In this document: one piece after another, positions 38,700 through 47,102 of the stretch | How the letters are laid out: every line of letters begins with the position of its first letter | Position numbering within the stretch: position 1 is the stretch's first letter | Assembly (NCBI GenBank): GCA_021531775.1 | Contig: JAFBIU010000002.1 | Coordinates: forward strand, 62,001 to 126,000 | Source of the DNA: Parabacteroides distasonis | Lineage (GTDB): Bacteria; Bacteroidota; Bacteroidia; Bacteroidales; Tannerellaceae | DNA length: 64,000 bases | Direction: 5' to 3' | Notes under the pieces: model-generated | Told to the model about the DNA's origin: nothing | Databases searched by the model: none | Seen by the model: only the letters and a program-made list of their open reading frames with translations | Program-made: the position numbers and the translations under genes

Positions 38700-38870
38700 T
38701 TAGTTCAAAATATAGCCACTTATCTCGGAATCCAGAACGGATTCTACTTGATAGACACGTGCAAACTGTGTCAGGAAATCCAATGTTCGTTTGCGTGGCG
38801 ATAACAACTTCCGATCTGACTTCGCCGGAAAATCAGCATCGTGCTTACAAAAAGTAGAAACATTCTTCAT
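38700..38870 (-). CDS. 56-residue conserved-looking small protein behind an ECF sigma factor
   Basis: Reading the minus strand from ATG at 38870 to TAA at 38700 gives 56 residues: MKNVSTFCKHDADF at the start, a basic centre LLSPRKRTLDFLTQFARVYQVE and ending ISGYILN. It is 76 bases behind the sigma factor stop with no terminator or promoter between, and ends eight bases before a strong terminator. The central amphipathic helix LDFLTQFARVYQVE is what I would expect of a folded mini-protein rather than chance. No family is recognised. It could modulate the sigma factor or be a housekeeping small protein. Confidence 0.72.
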   Translation of the reverse strand: MKNVSTFCKHDADFPAKSDRKLLSPRKRTLDFLTQFARVYQVESVLDSEISGYILN

Positions 38871-38946
38871 AGGCTACCCATTTTTACGTTTAACTGTATT
38901 AAAAACGTAAACCAGCCCCACTTATTGTATGCTATCGCCCCATTTT

Positions 38947-39540
38947 TTATGCCAAAGAGAGTTCCATGTGATTCTCTTCAGCCATTCGACGCATGTTCAA
39001 GATGGCATAGCGCATCCGACCTAAGGCCGTATTGATGCTGACACCGGTCAGATCAGCGATTTCCTTGAAACTTAAATCCTGATAATAGCGCATCTCCAAG
39101 ACCTCACGCTGGTTGTCGGGCAGGTGTTTAACCAACTTGCGTACATCCGACAAGACTTGCCGACGCACCAGTGAATCTTCTATTGTCTCTTCACAAAGGT
39201 CGCGATTGTTGAACAGATCCACCTCCACCTCATCGTTGGAGATCGTATTTTCGCTACGCTCCTGACGGAAACTGTCAATCACCAGATTATGGGCAATGCG
39301 CATAATCCATGCCTTGAACTTACCGTTTTCCGTGTACCCCCCTTGCTTGATAGTGACAATCACCTTCACAAAGGTCTCCTGGAAAATGTCCTCTGCCAGT
39401 TCTTTATCCTGTACAATATAATAGATATACGAATAGACACTGCTTTTGTACCGGCCCAATAATGTGTCGAAAGCAGCATTATTACCTTGTGCATAACAAA
39501 CGACCAACTCTTCATCGGTCATTGACTTCAATGTATTCAT
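38947..39540 (-). CDS. ECF-type RNA polymerase sigma factor
   Basis: This 197-residue sigma-70-like factor has region 2 (DELVVCYAQGNNAAFDTLLGRYKSS, then DIFQETFVKV and KFKAWIMRIAHNLVIDSFR) and region 4 (LPDNQREVLEMRYYQDLSFKEIADLTGVSINTALGRMR). The linker is longer than usual, acidic and Asn-rich (about 100-130). There is no anti-sigma FecR-like gene next to it, unlike the receptor-linked ECF factors of Bacteroidota. Its likely regulatory partners in place are the 56-residue protein behind it and the Trp/Tyr-rich and FadL genes in front, which are separated by a terminator. Confidence 0.92.
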   Translation of the reverse strand: MNTLKSMTDEELVVCYAQGNNAAFDTLLGRYKSSVYSYIYYIVQDKELAEDIFQETFVKVIVTIKQGGYTENGKFKAWIMRIAHNLVIDSFRQERSENTISNDEVEVDLFNNRDLCEETIEDSLVRRQVLSDVRKLVKHLPDNQREVLEMRYYQDLSFKEIADLTGVSINTALGRMRYAILNMRRMAEENHMELSLA

Positions 39541-39742
39541 TACTTTTCGATTTTCAGTTTATTCGAGTAATGTGTATGCTATAGGCGATCTTGTTTTAGA
39601 GGTTATACATGTTTTTTTCTGAAACAAAAGAACGAAATTATTCTGAGACGTACAAACTTTTTCATCTGTTTTTTAAAAGAAAAATCCCCTGTCCGTTTTT
39701 TATTGTACGAACAGGGGACTTTTCTATCACAAAAAAGCTATC
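39541..39742. other. Intergenic region upstream of the sigma factor
   Basis: Apart from the FadL terminator hairpin at 39685-39718, the region is AT-rich with no ORF of note and no clear TAnnTTTG box on the minus strand. The sigma factor's own promoter may be of another type, for instance self-recognised. Confidence 0.5.
39685..39718 (-). terminator. Terminator of the FadL-like gene
   Basis: TCCCCTGT pairs with ACAGGGGA, plus CG pairing inside, around a T-rich loop; the minus strand continues into TTTTTCTTTT. It separates the FadL gene from the sigma factor. Confidence 0.82.
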
Positions 39743-41371
39743 TTAGAACTTGTAACCCAAGGTCAGGGCAACCTGTGTGCGACCGGTCTTCAGCGAGGAA
39801 GCTGATGACTCGACAATCTGCAGCGTCTCTCCTTTTGAGTTCTCTACTATCACAGGGGAGAAAGCATAGACATCATCCTTCTGTTCCCGATAGATGCAGG
39901 CCAAATCCAGGTAGAAATTGGGGGTAAACCGATAACCCAATCCGACCGAATAGTGGGTCGTACTCTTATAAATGGTATAGTTAGGAGTTGCTCCCGAAGT
40001 ATAGACCTCCACGGCTCCCTCTTTCAGGGCTGTTTTGATCGGAGAGCTTTGCCAGCCTCCACCCACACGAACCGCAAACTGAGGAGTCGGTTTAAACTCG
40101 GCACCTACCTTGAACGCATGTGAGCATCCAAAATCATTCCTGATCAATTCATTATCGCTGTATTCCAAGCCATCCGGATTGGACAGTTTCATCGACTCGT
40201 GATTGCTGATCTCATAATCGACACTGATCAGACCACTCTGCCCCATGATAAAGGCAGCACTCAAAATGGCACGATCGGGCGTACGCAACTTATAATCTGT
40301 ATAGACACCGGTCGGGGTCTCTCCCTGCATCTCACCCAAACCTTCGATATTGCTACCGGCACTGCCACCATAGTAGTCTGTCATCTTATACCAAGTGGGC
40401 GAATTATAGGCCAAACCCAAACGTAGGCAGTCGAGCGGACGAACAATCGCGCCGATGTTGAACGAATAACCGGTTCCATCAGTCGATTTCCAACTGTCCC
40501 AATAGAGATCGCCGCTTCCACCAAATGACTCATCATAGGTGGATGTATAGTCGTAGTTCAAGTCCGTCACGGCAATGTCGGCACCTAAGAAGAGAATATT
40601 GGAGAAATTCAAGCCCAAGGCCATGTTATAGCGATCAACAGCCCCCTTCTCCCGCACATACAACATCGAACTGTTGGGGCTATAGGGCAAGAAGGTATCT
40701 TTGTCTTTCCATTCACCAAAGCCTGAAATATAGTCACTGCCTCCCTGATCAAACGCACCGATCAGTCCTCCTTGATAGGCCAAGGCCGGTACCCACAAAC
40801 CGCCTAAATTCTGATAGGCTGACGAGGCACCACTGCCAGCAGCAGGCATATCTGCCTCTTTGATACCATGCCACAGCCCTGCCTCATCCTGATAAACGTA
40901 GGTACCTTTTGCTGCTGCATAATCCGCCAATGAATAGGCCTGCTTGCCACTCACGCGATAGCTACGTTCAAAATTCTGCTGGCGGTTGTAGGAAAAGCCT
41001 ACATTCCAACTGACCAAACCTTCGTCATTGCCTGTCGGGAAATAGCCCACATAACCAATGTTATCAAAATTCACCTTTGTCTTGGTCATGTTCTCGTTGA
41101 CTCCCCCCCAGGCACTTTTCGTCTGGTTGGAGGTCACACTGAGGGTAGTCACCACTTCTGAACTACGATAAATGGCCAAACCACCCGGATTGGTATGCAT
41201 CACCGAAATATCTCCACCCAACGCACCAAAGGCTCCACCCATCGCTAAATAGCGGGCTGTACCATTGAAATCAGGTGTGGAATACCTGAATGCATCCATC
41301 TCACCCTGTGCAAACATGGCACCTCCCCCACTCAGCAGGGTCGTTACCAACAAGCATATTACTCTTTTCAT
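39743..41371 (-). CDS. FadL/OmpP1-like outer-membrane protein
   Basis: Start at 41371 (542 residues), with a signal peptide ending at MFAQG (about residue 22). The opening after the leader, DAFRYSTPDFNGTARYLAMGGAFGALGGD, then MHTNPGGLAIY, is typical of Bacteroidota OmpP1/FadL/TodX-like transport porins: a hatch followed by a 14-strand barrel. The C-terminus ends in VALTLGYKF, as outer-membrane barrels do. It is 30 bases behind the Trp/Tyr-rich gene, so they are one operon. The substrate is unknown; lipophilic compounds are the family's known cargo. Confidence 0.82.
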   Translation of the reverse strand: MKRVICLLVTTLLSGGGAMFAQGEMDAFRYSTPDFNGTARYLAMGGAFGALGGDISVMHTNPGGLAIYRSSEVVTTLSVTSNQTKSAWGGVNENMTKTKVNFDNIGYVGYFPTGNDEGLVSWNVGFSYNRQQNFERSYRVSGKQAYSLADYAAAKGTYVYQDEAGLWHGIKEADMPAAGSGASSAYQNLGGLWVPALAYQGGLIGAFDQGGSDYISGFGEWKDKDTFLPYSPNSSMLYVREKGAVDRYNMALGLNFSNILFLGADIAVTDLNYDYTSTYDESFGGSGDLYWDSWKSTDGTGYSFNIGAIVRPLDCLRLGLAYNSPTWYKMTDYYGGSAGSNIEGLGEMQGETPTGVYTDYKLRTPDRAILSAAFIMGQSGLISVDYEISNHESMKLSNPDGLEYSDNELIRNDFGCSHAFKVGAEFKPTPQFAVRVGGGWQSSPIKTALKEGAVEVYTSGATPNYTIYKSTTHYSVGLGYRFTPNFYLDLACIYREQKDDVYAFSPVIVENSKGETLQIVESSASSLKTGRTQVALTLGYKF

Positions 41372-41401
41372 GTCATCTTCTTTTAAATTAGCCAATCAAC
41401 A

Positions 41402-42754
41402 TCATCTGCGTCCACTTCGGTTGCTGAATCCACCACCGCTACTGCCACCAGGACGTCCACCACCTCCATAGGAAGAGGAGCCCATCGAGCTTCGGCCACT
41501 ACTTCTGGAAGGTGTACTGAAACTACTGTTGCTATTACTACGTTGTTGCGGTTGATACGAGCGTGTCGTAGCACTGGAAGAACGGGTCGTCGCATTCCGA
41601 CTCGGTGCTGTATATTGTTCATTCCCCGATGTGCCGTTCACCTCACTCCGACGGATCGTCCGTGTACGCACCTGTGCATTGCCGGTCGAAGACTGCCGAT
41701 AGACACCGTTGTTCCGGCTGGTCACACGACTACCCGAATTGCTATTCCGGTTCACCTCAGAGCTGGAGTTTCCACGCAGACTACTTTCATTTGTATTGGG
41801 ACGATAACCGGAACGGTTGCTGTAACGGGTACCTGCTGTTGTCTGGGTTGCATCCGAACGCAATGAGCTCACATGCTCACGACGTGTGTAACCGGTCCGA
41901 TAGCTACTGTTGGAACCTCGTCCACCTCCATAACCGAAGTAAGAAGATCGTCCGCCTTCACTGTAGCGATAGGGAGAGGCATGATGATGATGGTGACCCC
42001 AATAGCCACCACCCCAATAACCGGGACCCCAGTAAGCAGGACCGTGCCATGCATACCAACTGTTGTAATACCAGGGATCGTGCCAACCGGCATAAAAACC
42101 ACCCCAGCTCCAGCCCCAACTCCAGCGAGGACTATACCAATAGCTGTAATGCCAGGGAGAATACCAACTGGAATAGAACCAAGGATCATACCAACTGTAC
42201 CAGGGGGAATACCACGAGCTAAAGGGGGATCCGACATTCACCGACACATTGACATTGGTACGTCCATCTGAATAGTCCGTATCATACCCATAGCCATAAT
42301 AGCCATCGCTTAAATACAGATCAACCTGATCGGCTCCAGCAATCGTAATCTTACTCGGTGAGTGATAACGGACGATACGCTCCGTGTATTCCGTATCGGA
42401 ACGACGTTGGGAAGCACGATTCTCAGTAGAAACCGTAGTCTCATCCTCCTCATAGGGTTCCTCTACCGCTACACCACTATACCGACGGTTATACTCATCC
42501 ACATCCCGACCGTTCTGCACCTCGGAAGAGGCTGCAACGGCAGGCTGTTCCACACGACGGGCAGTCGTCACAATCGTTGTCTCATTAGACTTGTCAACGG
42601 CCTGACGCTTCTGACTCGTCGGCTGCTCTGTCTGTTGTTCTTTCTTCTGCACTTTCGTCGAGAAATATACATCATCGAAGAATTCTTCCTGGGCACTTAA
42701 CTGGCAAACTACCAAAAGCATCACCCATAAAAAAGTCAATTTCTTTGCTTTCAT
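41402..42754 (-). CDS. Secreted Trp/Tyr/Ser-rich low-complexity protein
   Basis: Start at 42754 (450 residues) is chosen because a GGAG site lies upstream and a TATATTTG box (complement of 42780-42787) lies within the longer frame. A signal peptide ends near QLSAQ. The protein has a charged, Gln-rich N-part (residues 30-130), then about 100 residues built from WYSPWYS-, WHDPWYY- and GYWGGGYWGHHHHH-like blocks, then a long Ser/Arg/Asn/Thr-rich tail ending in Gly/Arg. There is no known domain; databases have labelled such proteins vitellogenin-like. The composition suggests an unstructured or aggregating surface or periplasmic protein. Confidence 0.8.
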   Translation of the reverse strand: MKAKKLTFLWVMLLVVCQLSAQEEFFDDVYFSTKVQKKEQQTEQPTSQKRQAVDKSNETTIVTTARRVEQPAVAASSEVQNGRDVDEYNRRYSGVAVEEPYEEDETTVSTENRASQRRSDTEYTERIVRYHSPSKITIAGADQVDLYLSDGYYGYGYDTDYSDGRTNVNVSVNVGSPFSSWYSPWYSWYDPWFYSSWYSPWHYSYWYSPRWSWGWSWGGFYAGWHDPWYYNSWYAWHGPAYWGPGYWGGGYWGHHHHHASPYRYSEGGRSSYFGYGGGRGSNSSYRTGYTRREHVSSLRSDATQTTAGTRYSNRSGYRPNTNESSLRGNSSSEVNRNSNSGSRVTSRNNGVYRQSSTGNAQVRTRTIRRSEVNGTSGNEQYTAPSRNATTRSSSATTRSYQPQQRSNSNSSFSTPSRSSGRSSMGSSSYGGGGRPGGSSGGGFSNRSGRR

Positions 42755-42779
42755 AATCATTTCTCCTTTCTTTTGCAAG

Positions 42780-42787
42780 CAAATATA
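42780..42787 (-). promoter_or_regulatory. -7 box of the Trp/Tyr-rich protein operon
   Basis: The complement reads TATATTTG, 26 bases before the ATG at 42754. There is no clear -33 TTG. It helps choose the start. Confidence 0.6.
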
Positions 42788-42841
42788 GAGTATTTCTTTT
42801 TGCGCCTCTCTATTTACATAATCTTTAACATGCAAACGCCA

Positions 42842-43243
42842 TCAATCTGCCCGACTCATCACCAGTTTGCCATGTTTGATTCCCTTGATGGCGTTAAGCC
42901 GGTCCGACAATTCGGTCAAACGATAGGCCTCTCCCATGACGGTCACGGTATGCAGGCAGAAGTTCTTATTAATATAATAATGTGTCGAGGAGAGTATCAA
43001 TTGCTGTGCCTCCTGCTCGATCGACTCGATTTTGGAAGAGATCTCATGCTTCCCCTGATCATACATCAGGACAATCGTTCCCGCTACGATGTGATTACAG
43101 AGCCATTTCTGCTCGGTCACATTCTTTTCAATCAAAAAACGAATCGCCTGCGATCGATTCGTGAAGCCATTCTGCTTTACATACTGATCCAGGTCTTCCA
43201 ACAGATGATCCTCCAATGAGACACCAAATCGTTTCAATGCCAT
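42842..43243 (-). CDS. NikR-like ribbon-helix-helix metal regulator
   Basis: This 133-residue protein has an N-terminal ribbon-helix-helix (KRFGVSLEDHLLEDLDQYV, then NRSQAIRFLI) and a C-terminal ACT-like metal domain. Aligned to E. coli NikR, the four nickel ligands His76, His87, His89 and Cys95 correspond to Gln77, His88, Tyr90 and Cys96, so only two are kept. This should weaken the square-planar nickel site. The protein may sense another metal, use different ligands, or respond without metal. It is separated from the SDR gene by 28 bases, so the two could be co-transcribed. No nickel uptake genes are in the window. Confidence 0.86.
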   Translation of the reverse strand: MALKRFGVSLEDHLLEDLDQYVKQNGFTNRSQAIRFLIEKNVTEQKWLCNHIVAGTIVLMYDQGKHEISSKIESIEQEAQQLILSSTHYYINKNFCLHTVTVMGEAYRLTELSDRLNAIKGIKHGKLVMSRAD

Positions 43244-43271
43244 AATAACTGCTATTCTTTTGTTATTCGAT

Positions 43272-44072
43272 TCATTCCGTCACCGGCAGCAATCCTGTAT
43301 GGCGCATCAGCCAACGTACCAGACCGGGTGGCAACAACAGTAATAAGGGAACCCAAATTTTATTGACCAAGCCGGGTAATACCCACGAACGACGACGAAA
43401 CATCGCATTGACACCTTTGCGAGCCAAGGTCTCCGGACGCATCATAACACCTAAACGAATAGCCAACAATTTCAGGGAATCCTTCAAATTATAGAGATTC
43501 GTTGCGACGGCACCCGGACAGATAGCGGTCACACTCACGTGATAGTCCAACAGCTCAGAACGCAACGCACGCGAAAAGTTCTTCAGATAGCGCTTCGAAG
43601 AGGCATAAACCCCAATGCCCGGGTAGGGAATCCAAGCAGACATCGAAGACATGTTCAAAATATATCCATGCCGCCTTTTTTTCATCTCCCGTCCAAACAG
43701 GTAGCAGAGTTGTGTCGGTGTGACTATATGCAAATAGAGCATCTTCTCCGTCCGGACAGGCTCCTCCACAATCTCTTGAAAATAGAACATCCCGGCATTG
43801 TTGATCAACACATCAATCACCAACTGCTTCTCCTGACAATCCTGAAATAGGATCTCTGCCGCATGTGGAATAGCCAGATCCTGGTAGCGGGCATACACCT
43901 CCACCCCATACTGTTGCCGAAGTTCCGCTCCCACCTGTTGAATCGCCTCCCGCTCATTGCTGACGATAACAATATTGTAGCCCCGAGAGGCCATTTCTGC
44001 CGCGTAAGCCCGACCAATACCCGAACTGGCACCCGTGATCAAGGCCCATCCCTGCTGTTGTTGTTGCTCCAT
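43272..44072 (-). CDS. Short-chain dehydrogenase/reductase
   Basis: This 266-residue Rossmann enzyme has TGASSGIGRAYA at the N-terminus, NNAGMF, the active Ser in MSSMSAW and the YASSKRYL catalytic pair. The C-terminal part has a Pro-rich hydrophobic segment (about 240-255), which might bind membrane. It is nine bases downstream of an old-yellow-enzyme gene, so the two may act on the same substrate. The SDR family is too broad to name one. Confidence 0.9.
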   Translation of the reverse strand: MEQQQQQGWALITGASSGIGRAYAAEMASRGYNIVIVSNEREAIQQVGAELRQQYGVEVYARYQDLAIPHAAEILFQDCQEKQLVIDVLINNAGMFYFQEIVEEPVRTEKMLYLHIVTPTQLCYLFGREMKKRRHGYILNMSSMSAWIPYPGIGVYASSKRYLKNFSRALRSELLDYHVSVTAICPGAVATNLYNLKDSLKLLAIRLGVMMRPETLARKGVNAMFRRRSWVLPGLVNKIWVPLLLLLPPGLVRWLMRHTGLLPVTE

Positions 44073-44081
44073 CCTCCGCTC

Positions 44082-45305
44082 CTATTTGTATTCCAACGAT
44101 TCGATTTCGCGTATCAACTGCTTGGGCAAGTTCTGGACATGCTTGTGGCAGACCATGTCCTTACTATACATACGCGCAATACAATAATTACTATGGCCAC
44201 AATCACAACGGGCATGTTCATCCTCGCGCATGTGGTTGACAAAGGCCGGATCATTGATCAATGCTCGGGCCATACTGACAAACTCAAAACCGTGTCCCAA
44301 CACCTCTTCAATTTTGTCGCGCGACACCAAACCACCGACATAGACCAAGGTCATGTCTTTCAAGGCCGCCCGGAAACGCAAGGCATCCTCCAGGAAATAG
44401 GCCTCTTTGAAAGGTACAGAGGGAATCATGAAACGCCCTGCCAACTTCACACCGACGGGCAACCACCCGGCAGGCATATAATAGGTCATGGTCTTCAGCG
44501 GCATGGTTCCACGCATCACATGCATGGGAGCACGGCTGACAAAACCACTGCTCAATATCAGGGCTTGGGCACCACAAGCTTGCAGGGTTTTAGCCACTTC
44601 GATGCATTCATCGATCTCCATGCCTCCCGAGAAACCATCCCGCATATTCATCTTTACCAAGACGGCAGTACGGTCTCCCGCCGCTTTCATCACCTCCTCC
44701 ATGCACATCCGCATGAAACGCATCCGGTTCTCCAGACTACCGCCATATTCATCCCGACGATGGTTGGTATAAGGCGACAGGAACTGACTGATCAGATAAC
44801 CATGGCCGGCATGAATCTCCACCGCATCCATACCCGACTCCCGTGCCAGACGTACCGCCTCTCCGTATGCCTTGGCCATCGCCTGGATCTCTGACGGACG
44901 CATACCCCGTACAATCGTAGGAGAATAAATATTGAATCCACTGGAGGCTGAGATAGGTGTACAACCGCAGATCTTCTTATGCGACATATTGCCACAATGA
45001 CCCAACTGGATGGAAGCAGCCGCTCCCTCCTGATGGATGGCATCCGTGATCCGACGCAACCCCGGAACAATCTCGGGACGGATCCACAACTGCCGTTCAA
45101 ACGACAAACCACTTTGCGTCACGGCCGCATAGGCTAACGTCGTCATACCTATACCGCCCGCCGCAACCGACCGATGGTAATTATACAATTGTTCCGACGG
45201 AGCATTCCCCGGAGCCATACTTTCAAAAGCTGCCGCACGAATGGTCCGATTCCGAAGTTCCAACGGACCGATTCGTCCCGGTGTAAACAACACTGACTGT
45301 TTCAT
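44082..45305 (-). CDS. Old-yellow-enzyme-type NADH:flavin oxidoreductase
   Basis: Start at the ATG 45305 (407 residues); the triplet before it is TTG. FMN-barrel signatures: NRTIRAAAFESMA, IQLGHCGNMS (substrate His region), VEIHAGHGYLISQFLSPYTNHR and YVGGLVSRDKIEEVL. The C-terminus has CDCGHSNYCIARMYSKDMVC, a Cys set like that of the iron-sulfur linkers of 2,4-dienoyl-CoA reductase, but no second FAD domain. It would reduce an activated double bond. It forms an operon with the SDR gene. Confidence 0.9.
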   Translation of the reverse strand: MKQSVLFTPGRIGPLELRNRTIRAAAFESMAPGNAPSEQLYNYHRSVAAGGIGMTTLAYAAVTQSGLSFERQLWIRPEIVPGLRRITDAIHQEGAAASIQLGHCGNMSHKKICGCTPISASSGFNIYSPTIVRGMRPSEIQAMAKAYGEAVRLARESGMDAVEIHAGHGYLISQFLSPYTNHRRDEYGGSLENRMRFMRMCMEEVMKAAGDRTAVLVKMNMRDGFSGGMEIDECIEVAKTLQACGAQALILSSGFVSRAPMHVMRGTMPLKTMTYYMPAGWLPVGVKLAGRFMIPSVPFKEAYFLEDALRFRAALKDMTLVYVGGLVSRDKIEEVLGHGFEFVSMARALINDPAFVNHMREDEHARCDCGHSNYCIARMYSKDMVCHKHVQNLPKQLIREIESLEYK

Positions 45306-45340
45306 CAAAAAACGCTTAGATACATTATATATAAGTTACA

Positions 45341-46042
45341 CTATTCCCTTGGATCCGTGACGACCAGACGATACCCTTTTCCATGCACATTGATCAGTTC
45401 AATGGCAGGATCGCCTCGAAGGATCTTCCGCAACTTGGTAATATACACGTCCATACAACGGGCACTGAAATAGCTCTGGTCTCCCCAGACAGCCTTCAAC
45501 GCCACTTCCCGTTCGACCACTTCACCTTTGTATTCCGCCAACAATTTCAGCAGATCATACTCTTTCGTCGTCAGTCGTTTCGTATAGGAGCCCGCTATCA
45601 ACAGACGTTTCTGCAAGTCTAAGGTAAAGATACCGACCTGCATCGCTCGGGCTACCGGCCTCTGCAAGTACCCCGTCCGTCGAAGAATCACCGCAATTCT
45701 CGCTTTCAGTTCTTCTACATTAAATGGTTTCCGAACGACATCATCAGCACCCATGTGAAAAGCCTGATTGACATCTCCCTGCAATGGTGATGAGGTTAGC
45801 ACAATCACCGGCAGATCCGGTTTGATGGATTTCACCTGGAACAACGGAAGAAAAGATGTCTCACCAATTCCACACAAATCAATGACACAGATATGACAAA
45901 TGTCATTGCGTACATTGTCGTACAATGTATCCTCCTCAGCGAAACAATTTACATGAAATTGATCACCACTGATGATTTCCGGAAAAATACCCCTCAAGGT
46001 TTCATCCTTTTCCAAAATGGAAACTTGAAATGCTTTCTCCAT
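45341..46042 (-). CDS. OmpR-family response regulator
   Basis: This 233-residue protein has a receiver domain (acidic residues in ILEKDE, phospho-acceptor in CVIDLCG, Thr in IVLTSS, Lys in VRKPF) and a winged-helix DNA-binding domain (about 130-230, LTTKEYDLLKLLAE, CMDVYITKLRKIL, VHGKGYRLVV). There is no histidine kinase within the window; the neighbours are unrelated metabolic and AraC genes, so it is an orphan here. It could be related to RprY of Bacteroides fragilis, but I cannot show that. Confidence 0.93.
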   Translation of the reverse strand: MEKAFQVSILEKDETLRGIFPEIISGDQFHVNCFAEEDTLYDNVRNDICHICVIDLCGIGETSFLPLFQVKSIKPDLPVIVLTSSPLQGDVNQAFHMGADDVVRKPFNVEELKARIAVILRRTGYLQRPVARAMQVGIFTLDLQKRLLIAGSYTKRLTTKEYDLLKLLAEYKGEVVEREVALKAVWGDQSYFSARCMDVYITKLRKILRGDPAIELINVHGKGYRLVVTDPRE

Positions 46043-46152
46043 AATACACTAATTTAAGTTCATAGCACATCTATTAATAATCTCATTTTGATTGCAAGTT
46101 TAAGCATTATTTACTAAACAAAAAAGAAGTTTGCTGTTTTTTTTATCAATGA

Positions 46153-46182
46153 TTGCAGAAATCCAAAATATAGCTACCTTTG
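46153..46182 (+). promoter_or_regulatory. Promoter of the AraC-family gene
   Basis: TTG at 46153-46155, 19 bases, TACCTTTG at 46175-46182. Transcription should start near 46188, so translation must begin at 46200 or later. This excludes the TTG at 46131. Confidence 0.8.
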
Positions 46183-46199
46183 CTGTATGTAGCAAACAG

Positions 46200-47102
46200 A
46201 TGATGAGCATGGATAATCTACCGTTAATAGAAATTGCAGACATGAATAAGGCCCTGATGGGTATCGCCAGTTATCAAAACGATCTCTCTGTCGCAGATAT
46301 CAAAGGTGCACCTCAGCAACCGCGAGACATCATAGATCCGTTGCGGTTGAATGCATTGGTTTTGATATTGGTCACACATGGAACCACTCAATTCAACATC
46401 GACTATGTGCCCTATACACTGCAACCCAACGATTTGGCAGTCATCATGCCCACCCATACCTTGGGTAGTTCCACTTCGAGTAAAGATCTACGTGCCAAGA
46501 TGGTCATCATCTCCCGCGACTATATCGAAAACTGTAAGCCGGTCTCTTGGGGACAATCGGTCGTCAATTATATGCAAATCCGTAAACGACCTTGCTACCA
46601 ACTGACTACCGAAGAGGCACACTACCTGGACCAATACATTGATAGTATCCGAACAAAAATCGGGGAACGGACTCATCTATTTCTGAGGGAACGGTTACAA
46701 AATGCCTTGATTGGCCTTTTCTTGGAGATTGGCAACATAATCGGACAAAAGGTTGAATATGCCTCTCTTCCACAACTATCCCGGAAGGAAGAGCTGTTCG
46801 AGCAATTCCTGCAATTGCTATTTACCCACTGCAAAGAGCAACATGGGGTCTCCTTCTATGCGGATAAACTGTTCATCACCCCCCAATACTTGTCCTTGGT
46901 GCTGAAAGAGCTGACGGGCAAATCGGCCAACAAATGGATCGATGATGCCCTGATTGTGGAAGCCCGTGTGCTGTTAAAAGCACCCCAGGCTACCGTACAA
47001 CAGGTGGCGGACACCCTGCACTTCTCCGATCAATCCACCTTCGGGAAGTTTTTCAAGAAGCACATGGGTGTTTCACCAATGGAATACCGGAAGCAATTAT
47101 GA
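46200..47102 (+). CDS. AraC-family transcriptional regulator
   Basis: Start set after the promoter; ATG at 46200, 46203 or 46209 are all possible (300 residues from the first). The N-terminal half is an AraC-type sensor domain (LNALVLILVTHGTTQFNIDYVPYTLQPNDL). The C-terminal HTH pair is clear: FYADKLFITPQYLSLVLKELTGKSANKWI, then VADTLHFSDQSTFGKFFKKHMGVSPMEYRKQ. It is convergent with the DUF308 gene with six overlapping bases. The effector and target genes are unknown. Confidence 0.92.
   Translation: MMSMDNLPLIEIADMNKALMGIASYQNDLSVADIKGAPQQPRDIIDPLRLNALVLILVTHGTTQFNIDYVPYTLQPNDLAVIMPTHTLGSSTSSKDLRAKMVIISRDYIENCKPVSWGQSVVNYMQIRKRPCYQLTTEEAHYLDQYIDSIRTKIGERTHLFLRERLQNALIGLFLEIGNIIGQKVEYASLPQLSRKEELFEQFLQLLFTHCKEQHGVSFYADKLFITPQYLSLVLKELTGKSANKWIDDALIVEARVLLKAPQATVQQVADTLHFSDQSTFGKFFKKHMGVSPMEYRKQL

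Noticed and set aside
41605-42222. Long frames opposite the Trp/Tyr-rich gene
   Set aside because: Low-complexity sequence yields open frames on several frames; only the minus strand has a signal peptide, RBS and promoter.
46131-46199. Upstream start for the AraC-family gene (TTG at 46131)
   Set aside because: The promoter at 46153-46182 lies inside this stretch, so it cannot be translated from that transcript.
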